Positions 1-12,852 of a stretch of 64,000 nt of DNA are shown piece by piece. Position numbers and translations under genes: made by a program. Numbering within the stretch: the stretch's first letter is position 1; every line of letters starts with the position of its first letter. This stretch comes from Lycium barbarum (taxonomy: Eukaryota > Streptophyta > Magnoliopsida > Solanales > Solanaceae): assembly GCF_019175385.1 (NCBI RefSeq), contig NC_083347.1, forward strand, positions 121,590,124-121,654,123. Reading direction: 5' to 3'. The notes under the pieces are model-generated. The model was not told the DNA's origin and did no database searches. It saw only the letters and a list, made by a program, of their open reading frames with translations.

Positions 1-196
1 ATCTGAATGAAAATAGAATATTCACATTAAATTAATAGAATATCGACCAATTGATCTCAAATCTTACCTTCTAACACATAAAATTTCAAACTTTCCGTCA
101 TAATCCAATCATGAAAAAGTAAGAAGATCAGTAACAGAGGGAAAATGAAACCGAATCTTGTAGCGGACCTGATCATGGAGAAAGAAATAAGCTTTT

Positions 197-1565
197 TGAT
201 AACGTCCAAATACACTCCTCAAAGAGAAAGTGTACACGGTCGTATGCAATATATTTACCCAACTATGAGTCGAGATCGATCCCACAGGGAACAATATGCT
301 AGGCGATTAAGAAAGTAAGGAACTTTCACCAACTAAGCTAAAGCCAAACGATAGATAATATTTTGGTTTTGTTTGAGAAAATTATAACTAATGCGGAAAT
401 GTAAACTAACCTAGAAAGCAAGTAAAATGATCAATGGCCACAAGCATAGATAATAGGAGACTACACTCAAGTAACGATCCAATATATTTCATGATTTTAC
501 AACTAAGAGCGGGTTTATGTTAATAGATAATGATTTCTAAAATCTCATTGCAAGTCTTCCAACCAAATCAATGAATTTCACTCTAAGCTTTTCCAAGCCT
601 TAGAGTGTGATATTAGGCACAATCAATTTAACCTCAAGTAACTATCCTCTTCCGAGCTCAAGTTATTAGATGGGTTTAATGACCCAAATTCTTGTTAATT
701 AATCTTTCTCAACCTAGATTTCCTCTTCCAAGCTCAATCTAAGTAAATGAGTGAGTCCCAGGGTTAGCTAATCCCTTTGGAAACATTCAAGAACGAGATT
801 AATTAAATCAACAAAGACCCACTTCAATAGCAATAAGAATCATTCAATACATAAGCATAACAAGAGTTTCACACCAAACTTTAATCAAGAATATTTTCAT
901 AAACAAGATTCAAGTAATGGAATAGAAAGCTACATACTTAGATATACAATACAAAGCAAGGAATTGAAGGAATGAATTAAAGGTTTAAGAAATACTCAAC
1001 CAAATCTTCAAATCTTCAACCCCAAAGTGTGGTATAGAAACCTAGTCTCCAAAACTTGTAAAAAACTGCCAAAGATATGTATTACAAACCCTAAAAGAGT
1101 ATTTATATTATTCCAAAAACGGGAACAAAATCTGGACCATAATACCCTCTTGCACAACATGCTGCACAACATGCTATTCGCATGTTCAACATGCTAACCG
1201 CATGTTGTGCCAAAACCGTAGCATCTGGTAACAATTTCTCTGTCACCACATGCTGCACAACATGTTGCTCGCATGTTGCACATGTTGCGCCATGTGCTAC
1301 TCGCACATGGTGCCACTTTCTCTGGCAGCAGATGCTGCACCACATGTTGCTAGCATGTTCAACATGCTGCACCATGTGCTATTAGCATGTGGTGCCAGAA
1401 ATGTTGATCTGTTCTATTTTTGCTCTATTTTGGTATGTTATGCTCTCCGGACATCTTTTCCTACAAAACAACATAAAAACACAAAAAGTAACAATAAAAG
1501 TGCTTAAAGAGTCACAAAAACTTAAGGAATTAGCATCGAATATCGCGTAATTTCACGACTCATCA
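197..1565 (-). repeat. LTR of the Athila/Tat-type element (left, 3' LTR)
   Basis: 1369 bp. It matches the right copy closely, with scattered single-base differences and about 18 bp extra near 1150-1170. It carries a block of CATG-centred palindromic words at about 1145-1395. No protein-coding content is convincing; short open frames on both strands in the palindrome block come from the repeats. Confidence 0.9.
1145..1395. repeat. CATG/TGCAC palindromic word cluster inside the LTR
   Basis: Short words such as CATGTTGCACATG and GCATGTTCAACATGC recur about every 20 bp with small changes. The same block is in the other LTR copy at about 8820-9055. On the minus strand it lies roughly 170-420 bp from the LTR 5' end, that is in U3. 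Both strands give Cys/Met/His-rich open frames, an expected by-product of the palindromes. Confidence 0.8.
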
Positions 1566-1590
1566 ACTACCCCCAACTTAAAGTCTTTGC
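1566..1590 (-). promoter_or_regulatory. Polypurine tract of the Athila/Tat-type element
   Basis: On the minus strand the run AAGTTGGGGGTAGT directly precedes the LTR start TGATGAGTCG. This is the position and composition of the plus-strand priming site. The upstream text CTTGAAGACAAGC is a familiar feature near the 3' end of Athila/Tat-like elements. Confidence 0.7.
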
Positions 1591-3490
1591 TTGTCTTCAA
1601 GCAAATCAAAACAAAAATCTCAATGAGGAACCACTTTAAGCACAAAAACATGACTTTGGTTGATACCAACAATTAGGCTACAAGCATGTGAAGCTTCAAC
1701 CAAATAACTCCCTCATTTCAAAATACAATTTCAAGAATGCAATAGAGATATAAAACTATCAAGTAACAACACTCAAGTCTCAATAAGTGACTCAAAACCA
1801 CTAGTTTACTAGATATGCTCAATTGACTCAACTTGGAATTTTTGAACATCACCACTCTATCGTAATCCATATGCCCTCACAAGAAAGAAAGTCCCAAAAT
1901 CACTATATTCACAACAATAACGCAAGGGACAAATACACAAAGTCACTCACACTCAACAAAGAAATTCTAGTGCTTACAAATATCACACCATAAGCTTGCC
2001 CTTATTTTCAATCATCACTAACTCAAGAACATTCGGTTGGAGATCACATATGAACTTTTTAGGCTTGTAATGTAGGCTTAGGGAAAGGTAGGCTAAGTAT
2101 TTGGGATACAAGTGACTACGCCCTCCTTGAACACTACATAATACCTTCTGTCGACTTTCCTCTTCATTTCAAAACATCACTCCTTCCTTTGCATACTAGT
2201 TCCCCCAATTATTCCAACTTCTTTTTATATATTTTTTTTTTGCACAAAAAGTTTGCAACCTTTTTGTGTTTTTCAAATTTTCTTCCTTTCTTTTGACTTT
2301 TCCACAACACCAACCTTCACCACTCTCAGGCAACACTAACACCCCCAACTTAGGCTTTTGGCCTCAAATTCACAATTTCATGTTCAAGGAGGGAAAGGTT
2401 CAAAAGAGAGACTTTTCATCAAAAAGGGTAAAGGCTTGTAATGTGGAAATCAAAGAAAAGGTCATGGGCTCAAATGGGGTTACTAGCGATATTATTTATG
2501 CAATGGTAGGCTAGAAAGGCTAAATAGGCTTTTTCAAAAATCACAAAGATAGCCCAAGGTCATCTCTCCAACCAACATAATCAAAATTAGCATTGAACGA
2601 CTAACCGGGCAAGTTCTAGATGATAAAAGTATAACACAAGAATTATTCAACAAACACTCACACACATGGCATATGAACTAGTCAAGATGGATCAATTTCA
2701 CTTCCCAAGCAAGAACAACTAGTGCAATATCTCATAATCCAAAGTAAACTACAACTAGTAGGTAAAGAGTCACCAAATGAGCCAAAAAGTTATCACAAAG
2801 ATCATTCTTTCCTATGCACCTTGCTTTATAACTTCCACGAAATAATTTGGAGGGGTATTCGCATTTCAATTTCACATGCAAGAGACTAACTCTATTAGTA
2901 CCAAACAAGCCAAGAGTTTTCATATTTTTCCTCAAAGAAAATAAAAGAATAAGAGTGACTAATCCACAACATGTCAAAAGAACAAAATTTTCAAAAATTT
3001 TGAGCAAGTTTCAAAATATAATGTGCTACCACGTGCCACCCCCAACTGTAAACATTGCAGTGTCCTCGCTGCACATAATCAAAACAAAACATAAAAATAG
3101 AAAGGGGAAGAAAAAAAAATTACTGGCACAATGTGCGACCCCACCTGCGATTCGCAGGTATGACCTACGAGTCGCAGGTGATGTCACTTTTTTTTTTTTG
3201 CTCTCTGTCACCATCTGCGACCCGACCTGCGATTCGCAGGTATGACCTGCGAATCGTAGGTTATGACACCAGAAAACATTTTTTTCGCAACTTTTACTGG
3301 TTTTGGGGGCTTTCCGGATATCCGACATGCTCAAAACAACTCCAAAAACTCTGAAACTTTGCAGATTAGTCAAAAACCATAAACTAAACTATTCTAAAAA
3401 ATAAAATTTCAAAAACGATTTAAAACTTTTAAAACGATGGGTTACCTCCCACCAAGCGCTTGATTTAACGTCGCGGCACGACGGTTACCT
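1591..3490. other. Non-coding internal/3' region of the element
   Basis: No reading frame of recognisable protein. The stretch is AT-rich and includes the palindromic word cluster near 3140-3262, annotated separately. On element orientation this is the 3' untranslated part between the gag remnant and the polypurine tract. Long 3' UTRs with subrepeats are known for the Tat lineage. Confidence 0.55.
3140..3262. repeat. CTGCGATTCGCAG palindromic word cluster
   Basis: ACCTGCGATTCGCAGGT and variants (CTACGAGTCGCAG, CTGCGAATCGTAG) occur four times within about 120 bp, spaced by a TATGA-like linker and one T-run. Each word is a near-perfect palindrome. It sits in the element's internal region, unlike the CATG cluster, which is in the LTR. 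Confidence 0.75.
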
Positions 3491-4459
3491 TTACCGCTTT
3501 TCTCGCCATTTGGAGCTTATGAATTGGGCACCCAACTTGGACTCACGTTTGTGACCACGAGCGGTGGGGGGTGGTAAGTAGATGAACAAGCCAAACGTTA
3601 ATTTCTTCATTTTGCACTTCTTGGCTTTCAAATGAGGAATGTCATTTTGCCTTCTTACTCTTTCGAATTGCAAGATGTAAGACATTTGTCTTTCTTCTTC
3701 ACCATCCAACATGGATGTATGTGGCTCAATTCCCATATCACCATACAAATCCAATGTTGAAAAATGCTTGGAGTGAGACTTCAACCTCCCAATTTGCAAA
3801 TTTTTCCGGATTTTGACATTCTCATTTTCCCCCAAACTAGAGTCAACTTCCACCATTTTTCTCAAGACAACTGTTCACTCTAATTTCTTTTCTTCTTTGG
3901 CATCTCTAATGAAAATGGATTCGTTTGGAGGATTTTCAATTCTTGATTCCTCCATTTCATGATTGGCCTCCAACATGGGCATTCTCTCCTCATATTGAGC
4001 ATTTGAGAATTCTTCTTGATTTTATTCAAATTCCCACAGAAGATTTTTGTATTCATTCATCAAGCCATTTTGGAGACTAGTTTCCAAGTACTCCTCCAAG
4101 GCTTTTTGCTTTTCATTTCCTCCTTCAAGTAGGCATTCCATCATGAGCTTGAACTCTCCATTTTGTCCATTCTCAACTTCTTCCACTTCCATTTCCCAAT
4201 CATTGTCACAACAAAAAGTAGAATCGTCATAGTGGGGGTTCGGGGAAGGGAAGGACACATAAGCACAATTAGCCCAATGGCCATTTTGACCACCACATCT
4301 ATCACATATGCTCCACTCATGGGTTAGAGATTGTGCGCACAATCCTCCCCCGGGAGACTTTAAACAATTTTGCCAAGAGTGGGGTCCTCCACAATAGGGA
4401 CAAGGGTCATCAAAGTATGAACAACTTCCATCCGACCCATTTTAATGGAATGATGCCAT
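3491..4459 (-). pseudogene. Broken gag-like frame with two zinc-knuckle-like motifs
   Basis: One minus-strand frame can be followed from an ATG at 4459 down to 3491, about 320 codons, with in-frame stops near 4444, 4024 and 3877. Near its start are CPYCGGPHSWQNC (C-x2-C-x3-H-x4-C) and CDRCGGQNGHWANC (C-x2-C-x5-H-x3-C), both like the zinc knuckles of retrotransposon Gag. The rest is charged and Glu-rich (for example WEMEVEEVENGQN). It starts about 150 bp inside the primer site, where gag should be. Gag would package the element RNA; this copy is unlikely to make a full protein because of the stops. No capsid fold could be recognised by eye, so the Gag call rests on position and cysteine motifs. 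Confidence 0.5.
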
Positions 4460-4594
4460 ATTTTTTAAAAAAATATTTTTTTTATATATATAAGAATCAA
4501 ATAAAACAATGAAACAACAACACAAATATTCACAAGTTTGGACCAAAGCAAGCAAGCTTAAGATCCCAAACTAACCTAAATACGCCAAATTGTT

Positions 4595-4611
4595 CCCCGG
4601 CAACGGCGCCA
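4595..4611 (-). promoter_or_regulatory. Primer binding site, tRNA-Asp type
   Basis: The minus strand reads TGGCGCCGTTGCCGGGG, the exact complement of the 3' end of plant tRNA-Asp(GUC) including CCA. It lies four bases inside the right LTR. This fixes the element's orientation as minus and supports Athila/Tat rather than chromovirus or copia, which mostly use initiator tRNA-Met. Confidence 0.88.
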
Positions 4612-4615
4612 TTTT

Positions 4616-7600
4616 TGATAACGTCCAAATACACTCCTCAAAGAGAAAGTGTACACGGTCGTATGCAATATATTTACCCAACTATGAGTCGGGGTCGATC
4701 CCACAGGGAACAATATGCTAGGCGATTAAGAAAGTAAGGAACTTTCACCAACTAAGCTAAAGCCAAACGATAGATAATATTTTGGTTTTGTTTGAGAAAA
4801 TTATAACTAATGCGGAAATGTAAACTAACCTAGAAAGCAAGTAAAATGATCAATGGCCACAAGCATAGATAATAGGAGACTACACTCAAGTAACGATCCA
4901 ATATATTTCATGATTTTACAACTAAGAGCGGGTTTATGTTAATAGATAATGATTTCTAAGATCTCATTGAAAGTCTTCCAACCAAATCAATGAATTTCAC
5001 TCTAAGCTTTTCCAAGCCTTAGAGTGTGATATTAGGCATAATCAATTTAACCTCAAGTAACTATCCTCTTCCGAGCTCAAGTTATTATATGGGTTTAATG
5101 ACCCAAATTCTTGTTAATTAATCTTTCTCAACCTAGATTTCTGTCACACCCCAATTCCACTAGGGTGTGATGGGCACCCGGCCCCATATCCGGAGCCGAG
5201 CGAACCCACAGACCTTTAGGACATACAAAATCTTATTAGGCTTTTAAATCAAATAAAATAAAATACACAATAAACTCTCAAAATATGCTTGTTCGATGCT
5301 TTCCGAATCAAATGGAGTCTATAATCATACAGAATTTAACACATAATACAGAATGACATATCGGCTGATGAAGCCGCATACACAACTGACATACTATACC
5401 TACGACTCTGTCTGCAAAGTCTCTAACATCGATCCAGAGAAACATACATACAAACTCTGACTCGGCAGTACTCCAGGAGCAAATGGAGCTTGCCAACTCT
5501 GCTGGAACATCCTCTATAATACTTCACATCGTCTGGGTGTACCTGCGCGGCATGAAACGCAGCCCCCGAAGAAAAGGGGGTCAGTACAGAATATGTACTG
5601 AGTATGTAAAGCATAAGGTGCAATAAACAGAATCATAATCTGAACAGAGGATACAGAAAATAAGTGCAATAATCAGAATATCAGAAATGCTTACTCATAT
5701 ATCATAGATAATGCATGTCAAAACATATGCCATATCCGGCCCCATTATGGGACTCGGTGAACAGAACGTGGTCGCCACCCCGTCACTGGCGCCACAACAC
5801 AGCATAACTCCAGAGTAGGGAATATCTCCGTAACATATCATAACATATCAGATGGCCATATCATATCAAATATCAGAGTGTGCACATATCATATCATATC
5901 ATCATATATCAGAATGTGTGTACATGGCACAACATACTCCACAACCCATGTACATGTATAGTTGCCCCCTCACATCGAGGCACGGCGAACAATGCAGTGG
6001 AATACGCGTGATAACATATCCTGGCCCGGGCTCAGTGAAGGAAACATTGAGGCATCCACGAATGGAGTAGTGAGAAACTAATGCAATATAAAATATAACA
6101 CATTTACGGAGACTCAATAGTATAATTCAAATGACAAACCATATAAAAGAAATTAAGTGGTGATCATAGTGTATGCTTTTCAGATGTCACAATGGTTTAT
6201 GTCAAAGTACGCTTTCTGAAATCATTTTCATGTTTCAAAATGCAGTATGGGACATAACAAAATAATTCAAACAAATGTCATATGGTATCTAGAAGAGTAA
6301 CCAAGAGTTTCCTTTGAATTCGGTTCCAAAATAAGTCAAACGGAACAAATAAGAAAAATCCGGGAATAGTGGGCCCACCTCGGGTCAAACGAGGTGACGT
6401 ACATAATTTACGTATGTTACGCTTCATAACGTCGTTTGTGAGAGTTTTAAGGTAGTCGGGTCCTATTTGTGTAAGTTCTAGATGTTTAGACAATCTTTCC
6501 AACTATTCATAACATATTCAATTCAATTCTACTAAATGAAAAAGGGGCAAATTTAGGTGCGGATTTCTAAGAGTAGAGTCGTCCGCAAGGCTCGTATCAA
6601 AGCCTATCATACCTAGGACATGCCAAGAGAATGAAAAGCAAAGCTTTACATACCTTATTCGCCTTTTACGCTTGTCCAAATTCAAATCTCGTTTCGCCCA
6701 AAATCTACAATTGGTCACATTTACCAAATATTAATCATAAGGCTTTAAGAATTCAACCTTAACCAATACTTGTCTACAGAAATTTGGGCAGCATCTCCCC
6801 TATATATACAACATCCCCGAGATTTAACTCGGCTCAAATTAGCAACAACCATACCAACAATAATACCAACAACATCAACAATCGACTAGAAACGCATTCT
6901 AACATAAATAATCTTCTTTTCCAAATAATGCAACAACTTCCAATCCAACTTTGCACCTTCAAATCAATATCAATATTTCCATGTTTATATTTTAATTAAA
7001 GATCATTCAAACACAATTCGGAAGCATTTCATATCATTCTACAAAATATTTACAAAACATACAAAAATTCCACCAAAACCATAATTCATCCGAAATCTCT
7101 AATCTTCGATATAAATATCCATAACACATTTTTATCCTCCAACTTCATTAACAATAATCATAATTCACACCTTAACAATTTCATTTTCATCATTACATAA
7201 ATCTTCCATAAAATCACAAAATTCCCCATAACAACTTACCAACCAATCTTTCATGCCAATATGGACTTGCATCCCTCCAAATTCACCATCTAACATAATA
7301 ATTCTCATTTAGAACTCCACTTCCATAATTACATAGAAACTACATTGAAATCACATAAGTTCTTATAATCATTTTCAATCATTTTTCATGCCATCATAAA
7401 CCATTTTCTTCCATTTCCATCACAAAGTTTCAACAACACAACTAGAATACTACATAAAATTCAACTCATATTGCCTATGCATCAATACATACACACGGCC
7501 ATATACCCATATACACACCCACTTTGCAAACTTCCATATTTCCATAAATTCTACTCATTTCTACATACTACAACATAAACAAACCTTCATAACATAAGAA

Positions 7601-9233
7601 AAAGGAATTAATTCTTACCTTTTCCTCCTATCTTCTTCACTTGTCCAAGGTGCTAAATTGATGAAACAAGTGCCCTTCCTTCCAAAATAACTACACCAAG
7701 TTGTAGAGGACCCTTGAATTAGTAGGAATACCACAAGAAAACAATTTTTGGAACAATATTTCAAAGGAGCAAAAATTTGGAGCTATGGCCGAATGGCCTT
7801 CTCCTTTGCTCTTGTTTCTTTTGTTTTCTCCTTTGTCAATTTGTCTTGAAGCTTCTAAGTGATAAATGTTGACTAAATGGTCTTTTATACATTTATCACA
7901 TGACTAATTTAAATGGGCTTGGGTCCTTTATTAAGGACCATGGCCAGCCACCTCCTCACTTGGGCCTCATTTTTCTCTTATTTTTTTTTTGGGCCTAACC
8001 CGGTTGGCCCCGAGTTGGGCCTAGCCCACTGACCTTTCGACCTTAAAACGTTCATATCTCCTTGTACCGACGTCACCTGGGAACCCACGACCTATGGTTG
8101 GAAAGCTAATTCAATTATCTACAACTTCTATTTCTTGGTATTTTTCCAAATTCCAAACTTATAATACCGTTTTTTCCCCTCAAAGTCAGGTCACCCGAAA
8201 ACGTTTTCTTAAAAATATTCGTTTGGAGGGCTTCCACTTTGATTTGGCCCAAGGGTCCTTCATGAGTTGTGTTTAACTTTACATATGTGATTCATATAAC
8301 TTGTCACATGTTCCAAAAAAAATCTTGACGTGTGGGCCCCACCTCAGCTTACAAATAATTCGACGTTCAAAAATACGGGATATAACAATTTCCTCTTCCA
8401 AGCTCAATCTAAGTAAATGGGTGAGTCCTAGGGTTAGCTAATCCCTTTGGAAACATTCAAGAACGAGATTAATTAAATCAACAAAGACCCACTTCAATAG
8501 CAATAAGAATCATTCAATACATAAGCATAACAAGAGTTTCACACCAAACTTTAATCAAGAATATTTTCATAAACAAGATTCAAGTAATGGAATAGAAAGC
8601 TACACACTTAGATATACAATACAAAGCAAGGAATTGAAGGAATGAATTAAAGGTTTAAGAAATACTCAACCAAATCTTCAAATCTTCAACCCCAAAGTGT
8701 GGTATAGAAACCTAGTCTCCAAAACTTGTAAAAAACTGCCAAAGATATGTATTACAAACCCTAAAAGAGTATTTATATTGTTCCAAAAACGGGAACAAAA
8801 TATGGACCATAATACCCTTTTGCACAACATGCTATTCGCATGTTCAACATGCTAATCGCATGTTGTGCCAAAACCGTAGCATCTGGTGACAATTTCTCTG
8901 TCACCACATGCTGCACAACATGCTGCTCGCATGTTGCACATGCTGCGCCATGTGCTACTCGCACATGGCGCCACTTTCTCTGGCAGCAGATGCTGCACCA
9001 CATGCTGCTAGCATGTTCAACATGCTGCACCATATGCTATTAGCATGTTGTGCCAGAAACGTTGATTTGTTCTATTTTTGCTCTATTTTGATCCGTTTTG
9101 CTCCATTATGCTCTCCGGACATCTTTTCCTACAAAACAACATAAAAACACAAAAAGTAACAACAAAAGTGCTTAAAGAGTCACAAAAACTTAAGGAATTA
9201 GCATCGAATATCGCGTAATTTCACGACTCATCA
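4616..9233 (-). repeat. LTR of the Athila/Tat-type element (right, 5' LTR), interrupted
   Basis: Same sequence as 197-1565, broken at 5141/8393 by a solo LTR. Without the insert and its duplicated ATTTC the copy is about 1367 bp. The left LTR keeps the empty site (CTAGATTTCCTCTTCC), which proves the insertion and its exact borders. Confidence 0.9.
5142..8387 (-). mobile_element. Solo LTR, chromovirus-like (Ty3/gypsy), ATTTC target duplication
   Basis: 3246 bp, TGTCACACCCC at the left and GATATAACA at the right, flanked by ATTTC at 5137-5141 and 8388-8392. No internal region is present, so this is the product of LTR-LTR recombination. On the minus strand it starts TGTTATATCCC. It shares with the other two long LTRs in this window a TACTGAGTATGTAA-like motif (about 5596) and a TTGGAAAGCTA block (about 8098), which argues for one superfamily, probably Tekay/Del. 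There is no gene in it. Short open frames are not conserved between the related LTRs. Confidence 0.88.
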
Positions 9234-9238
9234 CTTGT

Positions 9239-12200
9239 CTTAGGTCTTCTTTAGTACGTTTTTGTTTTGGGATGTCCCTTCACTCGAAGCATTCAATGAG
9301 GTGGCCGCTGATATTTCCTTACAAAGACTTTTGCTGGCTAACGAAAATCCATGAAGTTCATTGCCCGCAGACATCAACCTTTTTCTTTACTGATCACATT
9401 CAAGATTAATAAATCTCACCAAACGGGCAACAAAATCACCAAAACATGCAAATTTGTTTGGTACAATTAACTAAAATCAAGCAACAAATTTTGGTTCACT
9501 TTAGATTGAGGCCAGAAATATTAAATTTTGTCGGAACAATAGTAGAACACATAAATATATGAAACACCAATCAAACATGAATAAGAACTTCAAAAACTAA
9601 AAATATGAAAGAGCAGATTTACCTTGAGCGACCGTGGGAAAAGAGAGAAATTTTGCTTTGTAAGTGGGAGAAAGATTTTTCCTTTTGTTGTAAGTCTTGT
9701 TTATCTCAATCTGAACTGACAAAGACAACATCTGGATCTTATTATGTGTCCAAAAAGAATTAAAATGGAACATTAAAGAGAAATCATGAAGTTAATTGCA
9801 CAAACAGATAGAACAAACGATAAACAAATATCTTATGTCATTATGAATGCATAAAAAGTTAGATAAAAAGCTGATTAAGTTAACAAATTCAAGAATAATT
9901 AACAGTTCTTGAATTTACAGTTCATGACTGGTAGTGTACTACTTTGCTTGTTCCTTTGTGCAGCGATCATATAAATAAAATTCCAACATAGAGTTTGAGC
10001 AAGTAAATGCAATGGAAACTGGAAAAATATGTCATTTTGAATATTACTAAGCGTACTTCAGAATAGCTATAGTAACATGTAAATGCTGCAAAGACGAATT
10101 GCAAATGCTATTCCTGTTTTCTTTTCACACTTTCTTTCTAAGCATCAATTCTATTCTCAGGAAACAATGTGAAAGTAAAATGGGCAGGGAGAAAAAGGAG
10201 AAGAGGAAAAAGTTTCACCAAAATCTCCGTGACCCGGTAGATTGTTGCTCCGGTTTCGATGAATGACGCTTAAAAACCGGGTAACCAAATATAAGGGCTG
10301 CTATGGAAAAAGTGGAACAAAAAGGAATTTAATACCAATACATGAAGTCAAGAATCAACGAAACATGAAACTTTGTACCTTCAATCTTTCTCACACATGA
10401 TAAAGCACTCTCCCTTGTTGACTTCTTCCCACCCTTAGATGCAACAGATTTATCTATTTTCTCAAATTTTGGAGTTTCCCTTCTATTTTCTTAAAACAAA
10501 AAACCAACACCCCTATAAAAAAATGACCTCTTCATTGGTTTTATGCAGTTGCAGATTCTTTCTTATACTTTTCCTTATTGTGGCATTACTATTGATTTTT
10601 TGGATAGTTATGACTCCAAATTGAAGGTTGACACAAAATAACTTCAGTCTTCAATGAATATGTCACTTGTTCACGATTTTTCCATAGAAACAGTATGTCC
10701 CTATTTTGTATGAGTTTCTATGAAATTGAAGAGAAAAAATGGAACAAACAAAATAAGAAAGAAAAGCTTTGGATAATGCGCAGGCTTAAGGAGATCAAAA
10801 TGTATTTCAAGAGTCAAGAGTACTCACTTCGACACTTCTGATGAACATGTTAAAAACTCCTCCTTTTTTTTTTTTTTTTTTTTTTTTTTGATGTTTGAGA
10901 GGGGATGTTAAAAACTTTTATTGAAGTTACATATCTAGATAAGAACTATTCTCATACTTAAATGAAAAGGTATTCAATATATAAACTTACAGGAACATTA
11001 CAGATTTAAACTAACCCATGTATCCCAAAGCTATTTCAGTCGTTGTACATCAACATTATAGTCCAACAGAATTTTAGCCTAAATATTCACATTAGAAAAG
11101 TTGTGCAATTATGAGAAACTAAGAACTGACTGACTATCTTCCTTCTTGTTGTCGGAATGGCCAAGAGCCTAACAAACCAATAAGAGATAAATGTAGGAAG
11201 AATGGAAAAGTCAATCTAAGGGAGGGAGGAAGAATAACAAAGTAAAGAACGTAGATATTATGTGAAAGTCATACTGTAATAATATTGAAAACAACAGTTT
11301 TATTAAACCTTTAGACACTTTCGCCTTCTCGAAGCACTTGTTCAGCAAATGGTAGAAACTATTGGCTTTTGAGATTCTTAAAAAAGTGACAGTTCTTCTT
11401 ACGAGGTTTGGGTTATTATGATAATAACATAAAATAATTAGAAGAATAGAAGGAAATTAGAAAAAAAAAAATTGAGGAAACATATAAATAAGACTCCTAA
11501 ACCCCATCTCTCCTCCCTCCCCACTTCATCTCTTTCTTTCTTTTTATCTTTGTTCACCAAACTTTTCTACAATTGATTACTATTTGATTTTGACCGTGAA
11601 AGAGGACAGGGAAAGAGAAAAATAGGTCTTAACTGGCGTTATTTCTTCTTTTCAATGATCGCACAGAGTAAATAAACCAAAGTATACGCGGATAACAATA
11701 TATCAAAGTTTCATTTTTGTGTTTTGTTTCACAGGTCAGATGAAATCTAAATAAAAAACAACTGCTTCCAAGAAAATAATAGTGCACTACTTCAGCCAAC
11801 CATTGAGGTGCAACACCCAAAGAACCAAAACTTTTGAAATTGCTAATGATGGACTCTTGATAAACTATCAAAAAGTATAATGACGGAAATCAAGCAACAT
11901 CAAAATATGTTGAGCACATGAGCAGATAATTACCAGTCAAAACCCGATGTGAAAAAAGGGAAAAAGAAAGATTAAATACAAAAACACATGAAATAAAACA
12001 CCACGAAAATAAGAAGAATTTGTACCTGCGGATATTTCTCAACCATGATAAATTTCTTCTCTGTTATTGTTGAAGAAGTCAGCGAATAGAAGTTCGAATG
12101 TTCAACTTTTCCCTACAGACGCTATTAACGGAACCCGAATAATACTTTGAAGTTACGGCGCTAAATTATCGAGCAAACACATAAAAAAATGGCAAAACAA

Positions 12201-12850
12201 AAAAAGTTTGTGTCACTATCTATGCATAAAACATTAGATGAAAAATTCATTAAGTGAACACATTCAAGATTAATCAAAGCACACAAAATGGACGACAACA
12301 TAACCAAAAGTTCCAAACTTTATTGCTACTAACCAACCTAAATCAAGGAAGACCAATAATATAAGATATGGAGATACATTTGTTAAGTTCAAATTGCAGA
12401 GGCAATCTTTTTTTCGTTATTTCTTCTGAATATAAGTCATAAATTCCACTATTAGGAAAAACAATGTGAAAGCCAAGTAGAAAGAAAGAAGAATGAACAG
12501 GAGGATAAAGTCACAGTGGAATCCCATGGTCGAATAAATTGTTTCTTCTCTAACTTGAATGAACTGAAATTGTAGTTTTTGTTTCACACGGGTGTTGGGT
12601 TGAATGTGTTTCCTTTGTTGATTGCTGGTTGTTGGTTTATTCTCTGATTTCAGGGATACTGAATCGGTGATAATTTTGATGGAAACGGGTTGTGGGAAAT
12701 TTTGGAAAACGCTGCGATTCAATATTAAGATGGAGTTGTAACTGAACATTAACTTCTTCTTTTTTTTAAGATATAATAATTGAGTTTATTGTGTAAAAAA
12801 TACAGGGTAAAGCCCAAAACTTTAACAAAATTGATAAATAGGTTTACTGA
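9239..12850. other. Gene-free stretch with diverged internal repeats
   Basis: No gene recognised. Several blocks recur in altered form: CACATTCAAGATTAAT at about 9397 and 12258, and AACAATGTGAAAG at about 10162 and 12461 followed by alike purine-rich text. This suggests an old duplication with a period near 2.3-2.9 kb. A T-run of about 27 lies at 10864. The minus frame at 12417-12749 (110 aa, hydrophobic C-terminal stretch) is the longest, but its diverged repeat copy near 10130-10290 does not keep it open, so I do not call it a gene. Confidence 0.4.
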
Positions 12851-12852
12851 TA

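Larger units (their letters stand above)
197..9233 (-). mobile_element. Non-autonomous Ty3/gypsy element (Athila/Tat type)
   Basis: Two LTRs (197-1565 and 4616-9233, the second interrupted) begin TGATGAGTCG and end ACGTTATCA on the minus strand. Flanks are CTTTT (192-196) and CTTGT (9234-9238), a likely 5-bp target duplication with one mismatch. The internal part (1566-4615) is only about 3 kb and shows no protease, reverse transcriptase or integrase. A tRNA-Asp primer site lies beside the right LTR and a G-rich polypurine tract beside the left, so the element reads right to left. The primer type and the text TTGCTTGAAGACAAGCAAA before the tract fit the Athila/Tat lineage. It must have moved with proteins from an autonomous relative. 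The lineage call is inference; the element itself is clear. Confidence 0.88.

Noticed and set aside
1103..1507. Overlapping Cys/Met/His-rich open frames on both strands (and again at 8773-9144)
   Set aside because: They arise from CATG/TGCAC palindromes in the LTR; frames differ in length between the two LTR copies and nothing suggests translation.
3130..3262. Regularly spaced palindromes as a CRISPR-like array
   Set aside because: Plant nuclear DNA; the spacers are only a few bases and not unique.
12417..12749. 110-aa minus-strand open frame with a hydrophobic C-terminal segment
   Set aside because: Its diverged repeat copy near 10130-10290 does not keep the frame, and no family is recognised.
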